From Bradyrhizobium daqingense (GTDB lineage Bacteria; Pseudomonadota; Alphaproteobacteria; Rhizobiales; Xanthobacteraceae): a stretch of 64,000 nt of DNA. The position numbers and the translations under genes were made by a program. How positions within the stretch are numbered: the stretch's first letter is position 1; each line of letters opens with the position of its first letter. Of this stretch, positions 1-8,085 are shown one piece after another. The stretch spans positions 1,674,001 to 1,738,000 of the forward strand of contig NZ_CP088014.1 of assembly GCF_021044685.1 (NCBI RefSeq), given 5' to 3'. A model generated the notes under the pieces. That model was not told the DNA's origin. It saw nothing but the letters and a program-made list of their open reading frames with translations, and did no database searches.

Positions 1-245
1 TTCACGGGCATCTGCGCGGCGCCGCCGAGGCATCCCCTGGTGTAGGAGCCGACCACATGCGCCGGGCCCTTCGACGGCAGCAGTTTGCGCGCGAACAATT
101 CTTTGGCGCCGAGACCGGGATCGTTGGGATTGGCGAGCGGGGGCAGAGCCTTCGGGGTGACGCTGCCTTTGTCCTGGGCCAGCGCGCTGCCGGCAGCCAG
201 GAATGTCGCTAAAAGCAGGAGAGGGGCGAAGCGGTGGGGACTCAT
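1..245 (-). CDS. mepA: Penicillin-insensitive murein endopeptidase MepA (5' part only)
   Basis: The first 81 codons of a gene that runs off the left edge. The ATG at 245 opens a signal peptide (hydrophobic core LLLLATFLAAGSALA, cleavage probably before QDKGS). The segment AKELFARKLLPSKGP and then VVGSYTRGCLGGA is the conserved N-terminus of peptidase family M74, a LAS-fold metallo-endopeptidase. Family knowledge: MepA cleaves D-Ala-mDAP and mDAP-mDAP cross-links in the periplasm. The catalytic metal ligands lie outside the window, so activity cannot be judged. It is divergent from the L,D-transpeptidase gene at 377, with a shared gap of about 130 bases. Confidence 0.85.
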   Translation of the reverse strand, partial: MSPHRFAPLLLLATFLAAGSALAQDKGSVTPKALPPLANPNDPGLGAKELFARKLLPSKGPAHVVGSYTRGCLGGAAQMPV

Positions 246-376
246 GCCCGAATCTTATAGCCCAACACCGCCTCAGGGTTAAGAATTAGGCTTGCCGTGC
301 GGGTGCTGCCTCACCGCGGCTTTACAGTCGCGAGGCGCCGGCGACATCATGCCGTGGATGCAGAGGCTTTTTGAGT

Positions 377-820
377 ATGACATTTTTTCCGACGCAGGCC
401 GCGCGGCGGGTCGCTCTGGCTGCATGTGTGCTGGCGGGACTTTGCATGTCGCCGGCGCGTGCCGACCTCCGGGTCGACATCGACAAATCATCGCAGCGCA
501 TGTCGGTGCGCGTCGACGGCGCGCCGCGCTTCAACTGGCCGGTGTCGACCGGCCGCCGCGGTTACGGCACGCCGAGCGGCACCTTCCATCCGCAGGCGAT
601 GATGCGGCGTCATTTCTCGCGAAAATACTACAATTCGCCGATGCCGCACGCGATCTTCTTCCACCACGGCTTTGCCATCCACGGCACCACGGACATCTCC
701 CGCCTCGGCGGGCCGGCTTCCCATGGCTGTGTCAGGCTGCATCCCGCGCATGCGGCGACCCTGTTCGCGCTGGTCCAGCGCGAGGGTGTGCGCAACACCA
801 CGATCCGCATTTCCAATTGA
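377..820 (+). CDS. L,D-transpeptidase (YkuD family), secreted
   Basis: A 147-residue protein with a signal peptide (AARRVALAACVLAGLCMSPARA) and one YkuD domain. The catalytic signature SHGCVRLHPAHA is intact, with nucleophile Cys near residue 118 and the upstream HGFAIHGT His region. Family knowledge: these enzymes form 3-3 mDAP-mDAP cross-links or anchor lipoproteins to peptidoglycan in the periplasm. It is a minimal domain without LysM or PG-binding modules. An in-frame TTG lies two codons upstream at 371; I prefer the ATG, with AGAGG about 10 bases before it. It is divergent from mepA, whose product can cut the bond type this one makes. Confidence 0.85.
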   Translation: MTFFPTQAARRVALAACVLAGLCMSPARADLRVDIDKSSQRMSVRVDGAPRFNWPVSTGRRGYGTPSGTFHPQAMMRRHFSRKYYNSPMPHAIFFHHGFAIHGTTDISRLGGPASHGCVRLHPAHAATLFALVQREGVRNTTIRISN

Positions 821-1151
821 GTCATTCGGAAATCGCATCCTGCCGGCCGATTCTTAACGCCGCGATAACCCTGTGCCGCATTGCCCAAAATTGGTGCGCG
901 ACATGGGGAATGGAAGCGCTCCGCATGCAATCGCGCGCGCTGCGCGGAAAGGAATCAAGCCTGCGCGCAATTCTGCGCCAGATCGATGCTCCACCGCGGC
1001 GTCGGAATGAGCCGGTGGCCTTCGTCCACGTACCCGCGCCTCGCAAACGGGCAGCAAGGGGGCGACCTGGCGCGGGCTGCAGCCAAGCAGGATTACTGTT
1101 TTTTCAGACACTTGCCCCAAAGCTTGCGGCCGCCGGGCGCGACTGGGACGA
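821..1151 (+). other. 331-base gap without a recognisable gene
   Basis: No open frame here shows family motifs, a good ribosome site or typical codon use. A frame at 881-1198 is rich in Arg, Cys and Ala and overlaps the next gene, so I treat it as noise. The gap must carry the promoter of the EAL-domain gene at 1152. I saw no clear palindrome or terminator. Confidence 0.5.
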
Positions 1152-3362
1152 GTGAATTTGAGTTTGGGGTCTCGAAAGACAGGAAAGCGAAAGCGTAACG
1201 TGCTTGCCCGCGCCGGCCGACAGCCGCGCAAGCCGCGGTTCGCACGCGCGCCGCATCCGCCAGGCGACCGCGATGAACTTCTGCGCAGCCGCGCCGAGGC
1301 GGAGGCCGCGATTGCCGAAGCGCGCAAATCCCATGAGCGCCTGCGCCAGGCCATCGACATCCTGCCGCAGGGCATCGTGTTTCTCGATGCCGACGGCCGC
1401 TATGTTCTCTGGAACAAGGAATACGCCGAGATCTACAGCAAGACCGCCGATCTGTTCGAGGAGGGCGCACGCCTCGAAGACACGCTCCGCATCGGCGTCG
1501 CCCGCGGTGATTATCCCGAAGCCATCGGCAACGAGGACGAATGGATCGCCGAGCGGCTGCAAAAGCTCTACCAGCCCGGCGCCCGTCACGAGCAGAAGCT
1601 GGCCGACGGCCGCGTCATCCTGATCGACGAGCGGCTGACCGAGGATGGCGGCGTCGTCGGCCTGCGCGTCGACATCACCGAGCTGAAGCAGCGCGAGGCC
1701 TCGTTCCGCCTGCTGTTCGACGGCAATCCCGTTCCCATGATCGTCTGCGCGCTGGACGACCAGCGCATCCTCGGTGTCAACGATGCCGCGATCGCGCATT
1801 ACGGCTATGGCCGCGCCGAGTTCGAGAAGCTGACGATCCGCAGCCTCCAGGCCTTCGACAGCGAGCCGCCCTGGGCCGCCGGCTCCGCCGGCGAGGAGCA
1901 GGCGGGACGCACCTGGAAGCACGTGAAGGCCGACGGCGTGCTGATCGACCTTGCGATCTATTCGCGCGAATTGACCTATGCCGAGCAGCCCGCGGTGCTG
2001 CTCGCGCTGATGGACATCACCGAGCGCAAGCGCGCCGAGGCGCGGCTGGCCTTCATGGCCCAGCACGATGCCCTGACCGGCCTGCCCAACCGCAATCTGC
2101 TGCGCCAGCAGATGGACGAGATGCTGCTGCATACGCGGCGCAGCACCGACAAGGTCGCGTTGCTGATCCTCGGTCTCGACAATTTCAAGTCGGTCAACGA
2201 CACGCTGGGACACGCCGTCGGCGACAAGCTGCTGCGCGGCGTCGCCAAGCGGCTGCGCTCGACCTTGCGCGAGGAAGACGCGCTGGCGCGGCTCAATTCC
2301 GACGAGTTCGCGGTTCTGCAGAACGGGCTGACGCGCCCCGAGGACGCGGTGATGCTGGCCAAGCGGCTGCTCGAAGCCATCGCCGATCCCTATCTGCTCG
2401 ACGGCCATTCCGTGGTGATCGGCGCTTCGATCGGCATCGCCATGGCGCCGGGCGATGGCGACGAGTCCGAGAAGCTGCTCAAGAGCGCCGGCATGGCGCT
2501 GTCGCGCGCCAAAGCGGACGCGCGCGGCAGCTTCGCCTTCTTCGAGGCGGCGCTGGATGCGAAAGCGCAGAGCCGCCGCAAGATCGAGGTCGAGCTGCGC
2601 GATGCGATCCAGAACGACGTGCTGCGGCCCTATTACCAGCCGCTGATCGACCTCCAGAGCGGCCGCATCACCGGCTTCGAGGCGCTGGTACGCTGGCCGC
2701 ATGCCGAGCGCGGCATGGTCTCGCCGGCCGAATTCATTCCGGTCGCCGAGGACACCGGCCTGATCAATCCGCTCGGCGGGCTGATGCTGCGGCGGGCGTG
2801 CATGGACGCTGCCGCCTGGCCGGACGACGTCCGCGTCGCCGTCAATCTCTCGCCGCTCCAGTTCCGCAGCGGCAATCTGCTCTCGATGGTCACAGACGCG
2901 CTGAAACATTCCGGCCTGCCGCCGCGGCGCCTCGAACTCGAGATCACCGAGACGCTGCTGCTCGAGAAGAGCGCCCAGGTGCTGGCCACGCTGCATGCGC
3001 TGCGCGCGCTCGGCGTGCGTATCTCCATGGACGATTTCGGCACCGGCTATTCCAGCCTCAGCTATTTGCGCAGCTTCCCGTTCGACAAGATCAAGATCGA
3101 CCAGTCCTTCGTGCGCGATCTCGGTGCCAACCGCGAGGCGCAGGCGATCATCCGCTCCATCGTCAGCCTCGGCAAGGGTCTCGGCGTCACCATCACGGCC
3201 GAAGGCGTCGAGACCGAAGCCGAGCTCAGCTGCCTCCGCACCGAAGGCTGCGACGAAGGCCAGGGCTTCCTGTTCAGCAAGGCCCGGCCGAATGCGGAGA
3301 TCGTCGCGCTGTTGGCGGCGCAGCGCGGCATCGACGGCGAAGACACTGCGCTGGTGGCGTGA
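1152..3362 (+). CDS. PAS-PAS-GGDEF-EAL cyclic-di-GMP protein, GGDEF degenerate
   Basis: A 736-residue soluble protein. In order: basic N-terminus, PAS domain (about 65-185, NKEYAEIYS), second PAS (about 190-300, NDAAIAHYGYGRAEF), GGDEF domain (about 305-470) and EAL domain (about 480-725). The GGDEF signature reads NSDEF at residues 382-386, so cyclase activity is probably lost, although the fold markers HDALTGLPNR and GHAVGDKLL remain. The EAL half looks active: FEALVRW with EAL at 510-512, and DDFGTGYSSLSYL. Predicted role: a PAS-controlled c-di-GMP phosphodiesterase in which the GGDEF part may bind GTP as an allosteric input. The GTG start is preceded by GGGACG. No transmembrane segments are seen. 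Confidence 0.88.
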   Translation: MNLSLGSRKTGKRKRNVLARAGRQPRKPRFARAPHPPGDRDELLRSRAEAEAAIAEARKSHERLRQAIDILPQGIVFLDADGRYVLWNKEYAEIYSKTADLFEEGARLEDTLRIGVARGDYPEAIGNEDEWIAERLQKLYQPGARHEQKLADGRVILIDERLTEDGGVVGLRVDITELKQREASFRLLFDGNPVPMIVCALDDQRILGVNDAAIAHYGYGRAEFEKLTIRSLQAFDSEPPWAAGSAGEEQAGRTWKHVKADGVLIDLAIYSRELTYAEQPAVLLALMDITERKRAEARLAFMAQHDALTGLPNRNLLRQQMDEMLLHTRRSTDKVALLILGLDNFKSVNDTLGHAVGDKLLRGVAKRLRSTLREEDALARLNSDEFAVLQNGLTRPEDAVMLAKRLLEAIADPYLLDGHSVVIGASIGIAMAPGDGDESEKLLKSAGMALSRAKADARGSFAFFEAALDAKAQSRRKIEVELRDAIQNDVLRPYYQPLIDLQSGRITGFEALVRWPHAERGMVSPAEFIPVAEDTGLINPLGGLMLRRACMDAAAWPDDVRVAVNLSPLQFRSGNLLSMVTDALKHSGLPPRRLELEITETLLLEKSAQVLATLHALRALGVRISMDDFGTGYSSLSYLRSFPFDKIKIDQSFVRDLGANREAQAIIRSIVSLGKGLGVTITAEGVETEAELSCLRTEGCDEGQGFLFSKARPNAEIVALLAAQRGIDGEDTALVA

Positions 3363-3413
3363 GCGTTCACCTCTTGGGCGCCGCTCTCTCCGTTAACCGT
3401 ATGCGCCGCCCCG

Positions 3414-4634
3414 TCACGCCGCAGCGCGACCGAGATCGAGCGGTTGCCTGCGCTTCGTCGGAAAGCTCAGCGCCACCGCGACCGCCGCAAGCCCGATCGC
3501 GAAGGAGCCGACATGCAGCCATGTGTATTGCTGGAAGCTGTCGAACACGAGCCCGCCGGCCCACGGCCCGAGCGCCATGCCGAGGCTGGCAAAAGCTGAG
3601 ACCGCACCGAACACGGTGCCCATGATGCGCGCGCCGAAGAATTCGCGGACTAGCACCGCATAGAGCGGCATCACCCCGCCATAGGCGAGGCCGAACACCA
3701 CCGAGAGCGCATAGAACTCGCCGAGCTGCGCGACCGCGAGATAGGTCGCGATGCACATCGCCTGCACGAGGAGGCCGCCGACCAACACGGGCTTTGCGCC
3801 GATGCGATCGGCGAGCGCGCCCAGCAGCAGTCGGCCGCCGAGGCCCGAGACGCCGGCGACGCTGTAGACAGTCACCGCCGTCAGCGGGGCGATGCCGCAG
3901 ATCATCGCATAGGACACCATGTGGAAGATCGGGCCGGAATGCGCGGCGCAGCAGGCGAAATGCGCCGCGGCGAGCGCGATGAATTGCGGCGTGCGCAGTG
4001 CCTGCGCCGCGGTCAGCTCGACCTCGGGCGAGGCGTCCGCGGTTGACGGGCCGGCGGCTGCCGGTGCCGGACGCACCAGGAAACAGGCGGGGATCAGCAA
4101 GGCCCACGAAGCGATGCCGATCACCAGCATCGCGGTGCGCCAGTCATAGGCCGTGATCAGCCAGCTTGCGGTCGGCGCCACCGTCACCGGCGAGACGCCC
4201 ATCCCGGCGGAGACCAGCGCCACCGCAAGGCTGCGGTTCTTCTCTATCCAAGCGCTCGCGAGCGCCATCATCGGCGCGTAGAAGCTGCCGGCAGCAATGC
4301 CAATCAGTACGCCGAAGCAAAGCTGGAATTGCCACAGGCTTGCCGCCTGGCTCGCAGTGACGAGACCGAGCCCCAGCAGCAGGCTTCCCGCGAGCACCAC
4401 GATGCGCGTGCCGAACCGGTCCGACAGTGCGCCCCAGAGGAATGCGGCGACGCCCATGCAGAGAAAATCCAGCGTCGCCGCGGCGGACACGCCGGCGCGC
4501 GACCAGCCCATCGCTTCCGAGATCGGCTGCAGGAACACCGCAAGGGACAGCATCGTGCCGAACCCGACACAGGTCATCAGCGCGCCCGCGGCCACAACGA
4601 CCCAGCCATAGTCGAAGCCTGACGGCTTGCTCAT
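3414..4634 (-). CDS. Major facilitator superfamily transporter (OFA/MCT-like)
   Basis: A 406-residue inner-membrane protein with about 12 hydrophobic segments and the MFS loop motif GALSDRFGTRIVV between TM2 and TM3; a second copy, GALADRIGAKPVL, opens the C-terminal half. The segment FGTMLSLAVFLQPISEAMGW resembles oxalate/formate and monocarboxylate carriers, but the substrate cannot be read from sequence. I place the start at the ATG of MSKPSGFDYGW because GAGGAAA precedes it; a longer frame to 4799 has no membrane or family signal. Its leader carries a repeated element (4632-4713). It is divergent from the serine hydrolase gene and convergent with the EAL gene. Confidence 0.85.
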   Translation of the reverse strand: MSKPSGFDYGWVVVAAGALMTCVGFGTMLSLAVFLQPISEAMGWSRAGVSAAATLDFLCMGVAAFLWGALSDRFGTRIVVLAGSLLLGLGLVTASQAASLWQFQLCFGVLIGIAAGSFYAPMMALASAWIEKNRSLAVALVSAGMGVSPVTVAPTASWLITAYDWRTAMLVIGIASWALLIPACFLVRPAPAAAGPSTADASPEVELTAAQALRTPQFIALAAAHFACCAAHSGPIFHMVSYAMICGIAPLTAVTVYSVAGVSGLGGRLLLGALADRIGAKPVLVGGLLVQAMCIATYLAVAQLGEFYALSVVFGLAYGGVMPLYAVLVREFFGARIMGTVFGAVSAFASLGMALGPWAGGLVFDSFQQYTWLHVGSFAIGLAAVAVALSFPTKRRQPLDLGRAAA

Positions 4635-4713
4635 GCGTTTCCTCGCGCTCTTGCTTTTGTGGGTGCTGCGCAGCAGAGATGGTGGCCTAACTTCTGCGAG
4701 AGGGCAAGGCGGG
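4632..4713 (-). repeat. Leader element of the MFS gene, copy 1
   Basis: Read on the minus strand this is the 5' leader, ribosome site (GAGGAAACGC) and ATG of the MFS gene. About 80 bases match a second stretch at 6747-6823 by eye at roughly three positions in four, including the CCACCATC and CTGCGCA blocks and the CGCATG end. It is probably a dispersed leader or promoter module. Confidence 0.6.
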
Positions 4714-4826
4714 CTGCAACGGCACGCTGACATTGCCTGCCCGCGGTGATAGCATGCCTTCGGTCCCCGGCCTGCGAGGTTGTTCTCATGCGCGCACACA
4801 CAGCAATGTGTGAAGAGGCAAGTTCA

Positions 4827-6128
4827 ATGAAGTGGGACGTGCTCTGCAGGCCGCTCAATCGCCGCAGCCTTTTCCTTCCCGTCATTTTCGCCGCCGCGGT
4901 CTTGGCATCCCTGGCATGCGCACAGGACGGCCAAAGCCCACCGCGCGAGCCGGGCCCGGTCTTTTCGGAGAGCGGCCCCGATGCCGAACTCTACGGCGCG
5001 GCTGACGGCTATCCGGTCGGCACCCGGGGCACGGCCACGCAGCTCGACAAGCTCGTCGGGGTCTACAGCCATTTCGGCGACATCTACCCCTCGCGCACGG
5101 TTCGTCGCGCGGCGGCACCGTGGCACTTCAAGCGCTCACCGGAGCCGTCGATCGCCTACAGCTTCAACAACGAACGGCTGAGCATCGCGGACTACCTCAA
5201 GCGCAACCCGGCGACAGGGCTCCTGATCGCCAGGGACGACACCATCCTGTACGAGCACTATCAATATGCGCGGACCGATCACGATCGCTTTCTCTCGCAA
5301 TCCATGGCGAAGACGCTGGTGGCCATGCTGGTCGGGATCGCGGTCTCGGAAGGGCAGATCAAGTCGATCGACGATGTCGTCTCGACCTACGTCCCCGGCC
5401 TTGCAGGAACGGAATATGGAAACACGTCCATCCGCGCCTTGCTGAACATGTCCTCGGGCGTCGAATTCTCGGAAGTTTATGACGGGAAGGACGACATCGC
5501 CCGGCTGGGGCGGGCGCTGTTCGGTGGTGAGGCAAAAGATCCCGCGGCCATCGTCGCGCAATTCAACAACAGAACCGCACCAGCGGGGACCAGATGGCAC
5601 TATGCAAGCGTCGAAACCGAGATACTCGGCCTGGTGCTGCGCTCGGCCACAGCCATTCCACTTGCCGACTATCTCCACGACCGGATCTGGGGCGTCATCG
5701 GCACCGAAGCGGACGCGTCGTGGGCGATCGACGGCAGCGGGCAGGAGATTGCCTTTTGCTGCTTCAATGCAACCTTGCGCGACTATGCGCGCCTGGCCCG
5801 CTTGCTCGCAAACGACGGCGTCTGGGAAGGTCGCCAATTGATCCCCCGGCAGTGGCTGTTGGATGCCACCACCGTCAGGCCGGCCGATGGTCATCTCGCC
5901 CCGCGCGTCGCTACACCCTATTTCGGTTACGGCTATCAGGTGTGGATCCTTCCGGGCGAGCAGCGCAGATTTGCCCTGCTCGGCATTCGCGGCCAAGTCA
6001 TCCTGGTCGATCCGGCCTCCAAGCTCGTCATGGTGCACACGGCCGTTCGCCAAAAGCCGTTCGAGCCGGGAAGCCTGCGGGAGCCGCTCGCATTGTGGTC
6101 CGCCGTGATTCAACAGCTCGGGCAATGA
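4827..6128 (+). CDS. Secreted serine hydrolase, beta-lactamase/transpeptidase-like fold
   Basis: A 433-residue protein. The S-x-x-K catalytic motif is SMAK at 159-162, followed by the YAS element that stands in for YxN. This places it in the large class C beta-lactamase-related serine hydrolase family (penicillin-binding-like esterases and peptidases). A signal peptide (LFLPVIFAAAVLASLACA) predicts export. The start at 4827 has AAGAGG 8 bases upstream; an in-frame GTG at 4746 lacks such a site. Family members act as D-aminopeptidases, esterases or EstB-like enzymes, and true lactamase activity is unusual. It stands alone, divergent from the MFS gene. Confidence 0.8.
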   Translation: MKWDVLCRPLNRRSLFLPVIFAAAVLASLACAQDGQSPPREPGPVFSESGPDAELYGAADGYPVGTRGTATQLDKLVGVYSHFGDIYPSRTVRRAAAPWHFKRSPEPSIAYSFNNERLSIADYLKRNPATGLLIARDDTILYEHYQYARTDHDRFLSQSMAKTLVAMLVGIAVSEGQIKSIDDVVSTYVPGLAGTEYGNTSIRALLNMSSGVEFSEVYDGKDDIARLGRALFGGEAKDPAAIVAQFNNRTAPAGTRWHYASVETEILGLVLRSATAIPLADYLHDRIWGVIGTEADASWAIDGSGQEIAFCCFNATLRDYARLARLLANDGVWEGRQLIPRQWLLDATTVRPADGHLAPRVATPYFGYGYQVWILPGEQRRFALLGIRGQVILVDPASKLVMVHTAVRQKPFEPGSLREPLALWSAVIQQLGQ

Positions 6129-6289
6129 CGACCTGACGGCGGCTTGATCACGATATTTCACGACGACGGTGTCGGCGCCGACGAGGTTCGATCGTCCTTG
6201 GTTTACAATTCCGGAAGTGCCGCGGATGGCCGGCACACAGGAAGTGATTTCGTCATCTCAAATGCAAGAATTGAACTGGAGCAATGCCC

Positions 6290-6703
6290 ATGAGGATCAC
6301 CGTCGAAACCAGCGTCGCAGCCCCCATCGATCGGGTCTGGCAGGCCTATACGACGCCTGCCGACATCGTGAAGTGGAATGCGGCGTCCGACGACTGGCAT
6401 ACGACCAAGGCGACGGTCGACCTGCGAGAAGGCGGCGCGTTCTCGTCGCGGATGGAAGCCAAGGACGGCAGCATGGGCTTCGACTTCGCCGGCACCTACA
6501 CCAAGATCATCGAACACAAGCGGATCGAATACGCGTTCGGCGATCGAACAGCCGAGGTGGAGTTCGTGCCCGGCGCGAATGGGGTCGTCGTCCGCGTCGC
6601 CTTCGATGGCGAAACGACGCACTCGGTGGAGCAGCAGCAAGCCGGCTGGCAGGCGATCCTCGACAATTTCGCGCGCTACGTCGAGGCGAAGCAGAGGTCC
6701 TGA
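6290..6703 (+). CDS. SRPBCC (START/AHSA1-like) domain protein
   Basis: A 137-residue single-domain cytosolic protein. The N-terminal strand and helix VETSVAAPIDRVWQAYTTPA, then KWNAAS, and the C-terminal helix GWQAILDNFARYVEA are typical of the AHSA1 branch of SRPBCC proteins, which enclose a hydrophobic ligand cavity or act as co-chaperone-like modules. The second ATG (6290) is preferred over 6284 because TGGAG lies 8 bases before it. It follows the serine hydrolase after a 161-base gap and is probably transcribed separately. The ligand is unknown. Confidence 0.8.
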   Translation: MRITVETSVAAPIDRVWQAYTTPADIVKWNAASDDWHTTKATVDLREGGAFSSRMEAKDGSMGFDFAGTYTKIIEHKRIEYAFGDRTAEVEFVPGANGVVVRVAFDGETTHSVEQQQAGWQAILDNFARYVEAKQRS

Positions 6704-6746
6704 TCGATCAGGGATCGGGCGTGCTGGCGTACTCCCGATCCCCTTC

Positions 6747-6823
6747 CATGCGTTTCTTCGCGCTTTTTGTTTTGTCGATGGTGCGCAGCAGGGATGGTGG
6801 CTTACTGGACGACGGCAAAGGCG
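6747..6823 (-). repeat. Orphan copy of the MFS-gene leader element
   Basis: Matches 4632-4713, including a ribosome-site-like GCGAAGAAACGC and an ATG on the minus strand. The frame that follows ends after 13 codons, so no gene remains behind this leader. It lies between the convergent START-like and ABC binding-protein genes. It could be the relic of a decayed gene or a copied regulatory module. Confidence 0.55.
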
Positions 6824-6848
6824 GTAGAGCGTGATCAAATTCTGCGCG

Positions 6849-7817
6849 CTATTCAATCACCTCGTCGGCGCGGGCGACGACGGTTGCAGGCAGGTCGAGA
6901 CCCAGGGCCTTGGCGATGCGGAGATTGATCCTGAGGTCGAACTTGGTGGGTCGTTCGAAAGGCAGGTCGCCCGGCTTTGCGCCCCGTAGAACGCGATCAA
7001 CCTGCGCAATCAAGCGGCGCCCTGCGTCTGCAAAGTCGGGGCCGAACGACATGAAAGCGCCGTTCGCGACCCAGTCCGGTGAAGCAAAGATTGCAGGCTT
7101 CTTGCTCAGGTTCACCAGCCTGACGACTTCGCCCAGGTGGGCGCTGAGCACGACATCAGGAACGAAAACTAGACCGTCAAATCGGGCGAGGTTGTCCGGG
7201 CTCAGGATTGTCCCGATGCTGGCGGGATCATCGATGTTGATTGCTTCGACCTCGAAGCCGAGCTTGCGGCCGGCTTCCAGAACCGGCGTGAGACTCTGTG
7301 CACCGCTCGACACCTTTGTCGTGACAGTCCCGAGGCGGACGGCCTGGGGCAGGATCTCCCGCATGAGCTCGACCCGCTTTACAGTGGTTTCCTCCGAGAA
7401 AACCGCGATGCCGGTCACGTTGCGGCCCGGGCGGGCGAGGCTGTCGGCCAGTCCGGACGCGACAGGGTCGACGGCAGCAAGGGTCACGATCGGAATTGTT
7501 CGCGTTGCCTTGTAGGCCGCAAGAGCGGCAGGAGTGCTGATGGCGATGATCACGTCCACCGGTCCATCCCGCACGATCTCCTGCGCGAGCGCCGGCAGCG
7601 CGTCGGCATCTCCGGCCGCGTGACGAAACTCGAGTCGAATCCGCCCCTCGACGTAACCAAGCTCTGCAAGCAGCCTCTTGGTTCCAGCGATCTGCGCGGG
7701 GATTTCGACCGGTCCCAACTGGACGACGCGCGGCGTTGCGGAGGACTGCTGGGCGCGTGCGATGAGCGGCCAGCCGATTGCGCCCGCCACGAGCCCGATG
7801 AATGCGCGCCGTCTCAT
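6849..7817 (-). CDS. ABC transporter substrate-binding protein (ABC_sub_bind family)
   Basis: A 322-residue protein matching the TrpX-like/DUF534 substrate-binding family by its order of motifs: RVVQLGPVE, RLLAELGYVEG, VDVIIAISTPAALAAYKAT, DPVASGLADSLARPGRNVTG, and the C-terminal RRLIAQVDRVLRGAKPGDLP followed by FDLRINLRIAKALGLDLP. The N-terminus MRRRAFIGLVAGAIGWPLIARA is a Tat-like or Sec signal peptide. The start at 7817 has GAGGTC before it; a frame extending upstream to 8075 is non-coding in character. No permease or ATPase lies beside it, so it is an orphan. Rhizobial genomes carry many such orphans. The ligand is unknown; purines or aromatic amino acids are possible. Confidence 0.85.
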   Translation of the reverse strand: MRRRAFIGLVAGAIGWPLIARAQQSSATPRVVQLGPVEIPAQIAGTKRLLAELGYVEGRIRLEFRHAAGDADALPALAQEIVRDGPVDVIIAISTPAALAAYKATRTIPIVTLAAVDPVASGLADSLARPGRNVTGIAVFSEETTVKRVELMREILPQAVRLGTVTTKVSSGAQSLTPVLEAGRKLGFEVEAINIDDPASIGTILSPDNLARFDGLVFVPDVVLSAHLGEVVRLVNLSKKPAIFASPDWVANGAFMSFGPDFADAGRRLIAQVDRVLRGAKPGDLPFERPTKFDLRINLRIAKALGLDLPATVVARADEVIE

Positions 7818-8085
7818 CTGACCTCGCTCGAAACTGCCGTGCGATAGCCAGACTATAGCACGCCCCAAATGCTCGTAAGCCGTCTCACTCGGATCAGGGG
7901 CCAGATACCGGGCGGGGCGTCGCCGGCAGCTTGCCTGGATCAGAAGACTCGTCCGGGGCAACACCTCGATGTTTCTTGTGCCCCAGGCCGGGGGCAGCCG
8001 CCCAGGCGAGGGCTTTGAACCATTCCGCCTTCCGGCTGCACCAACGTCGCGTATGTCGGTGAGACCCGCGACCAAGGAACGCGTG

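Noticed and set aside
881..1198. Small frame in the gap before the EAL gene
   Set aside because: Odd composition, no ribosome site, overlaps the next start; not supported as a gene.
1104..2996. 630-codon open frame antisense to the EAL gene
   Set aside because: It mirrors the high-GC coding frame on the other strand, has no family motif and no ribosome site; shadow.
4635..4799. N-terminal extension of the MFS protein
   Set aside because: The strong ribosome site and the membrane segments begin at 4634; the extension overlaps the repeated leader.
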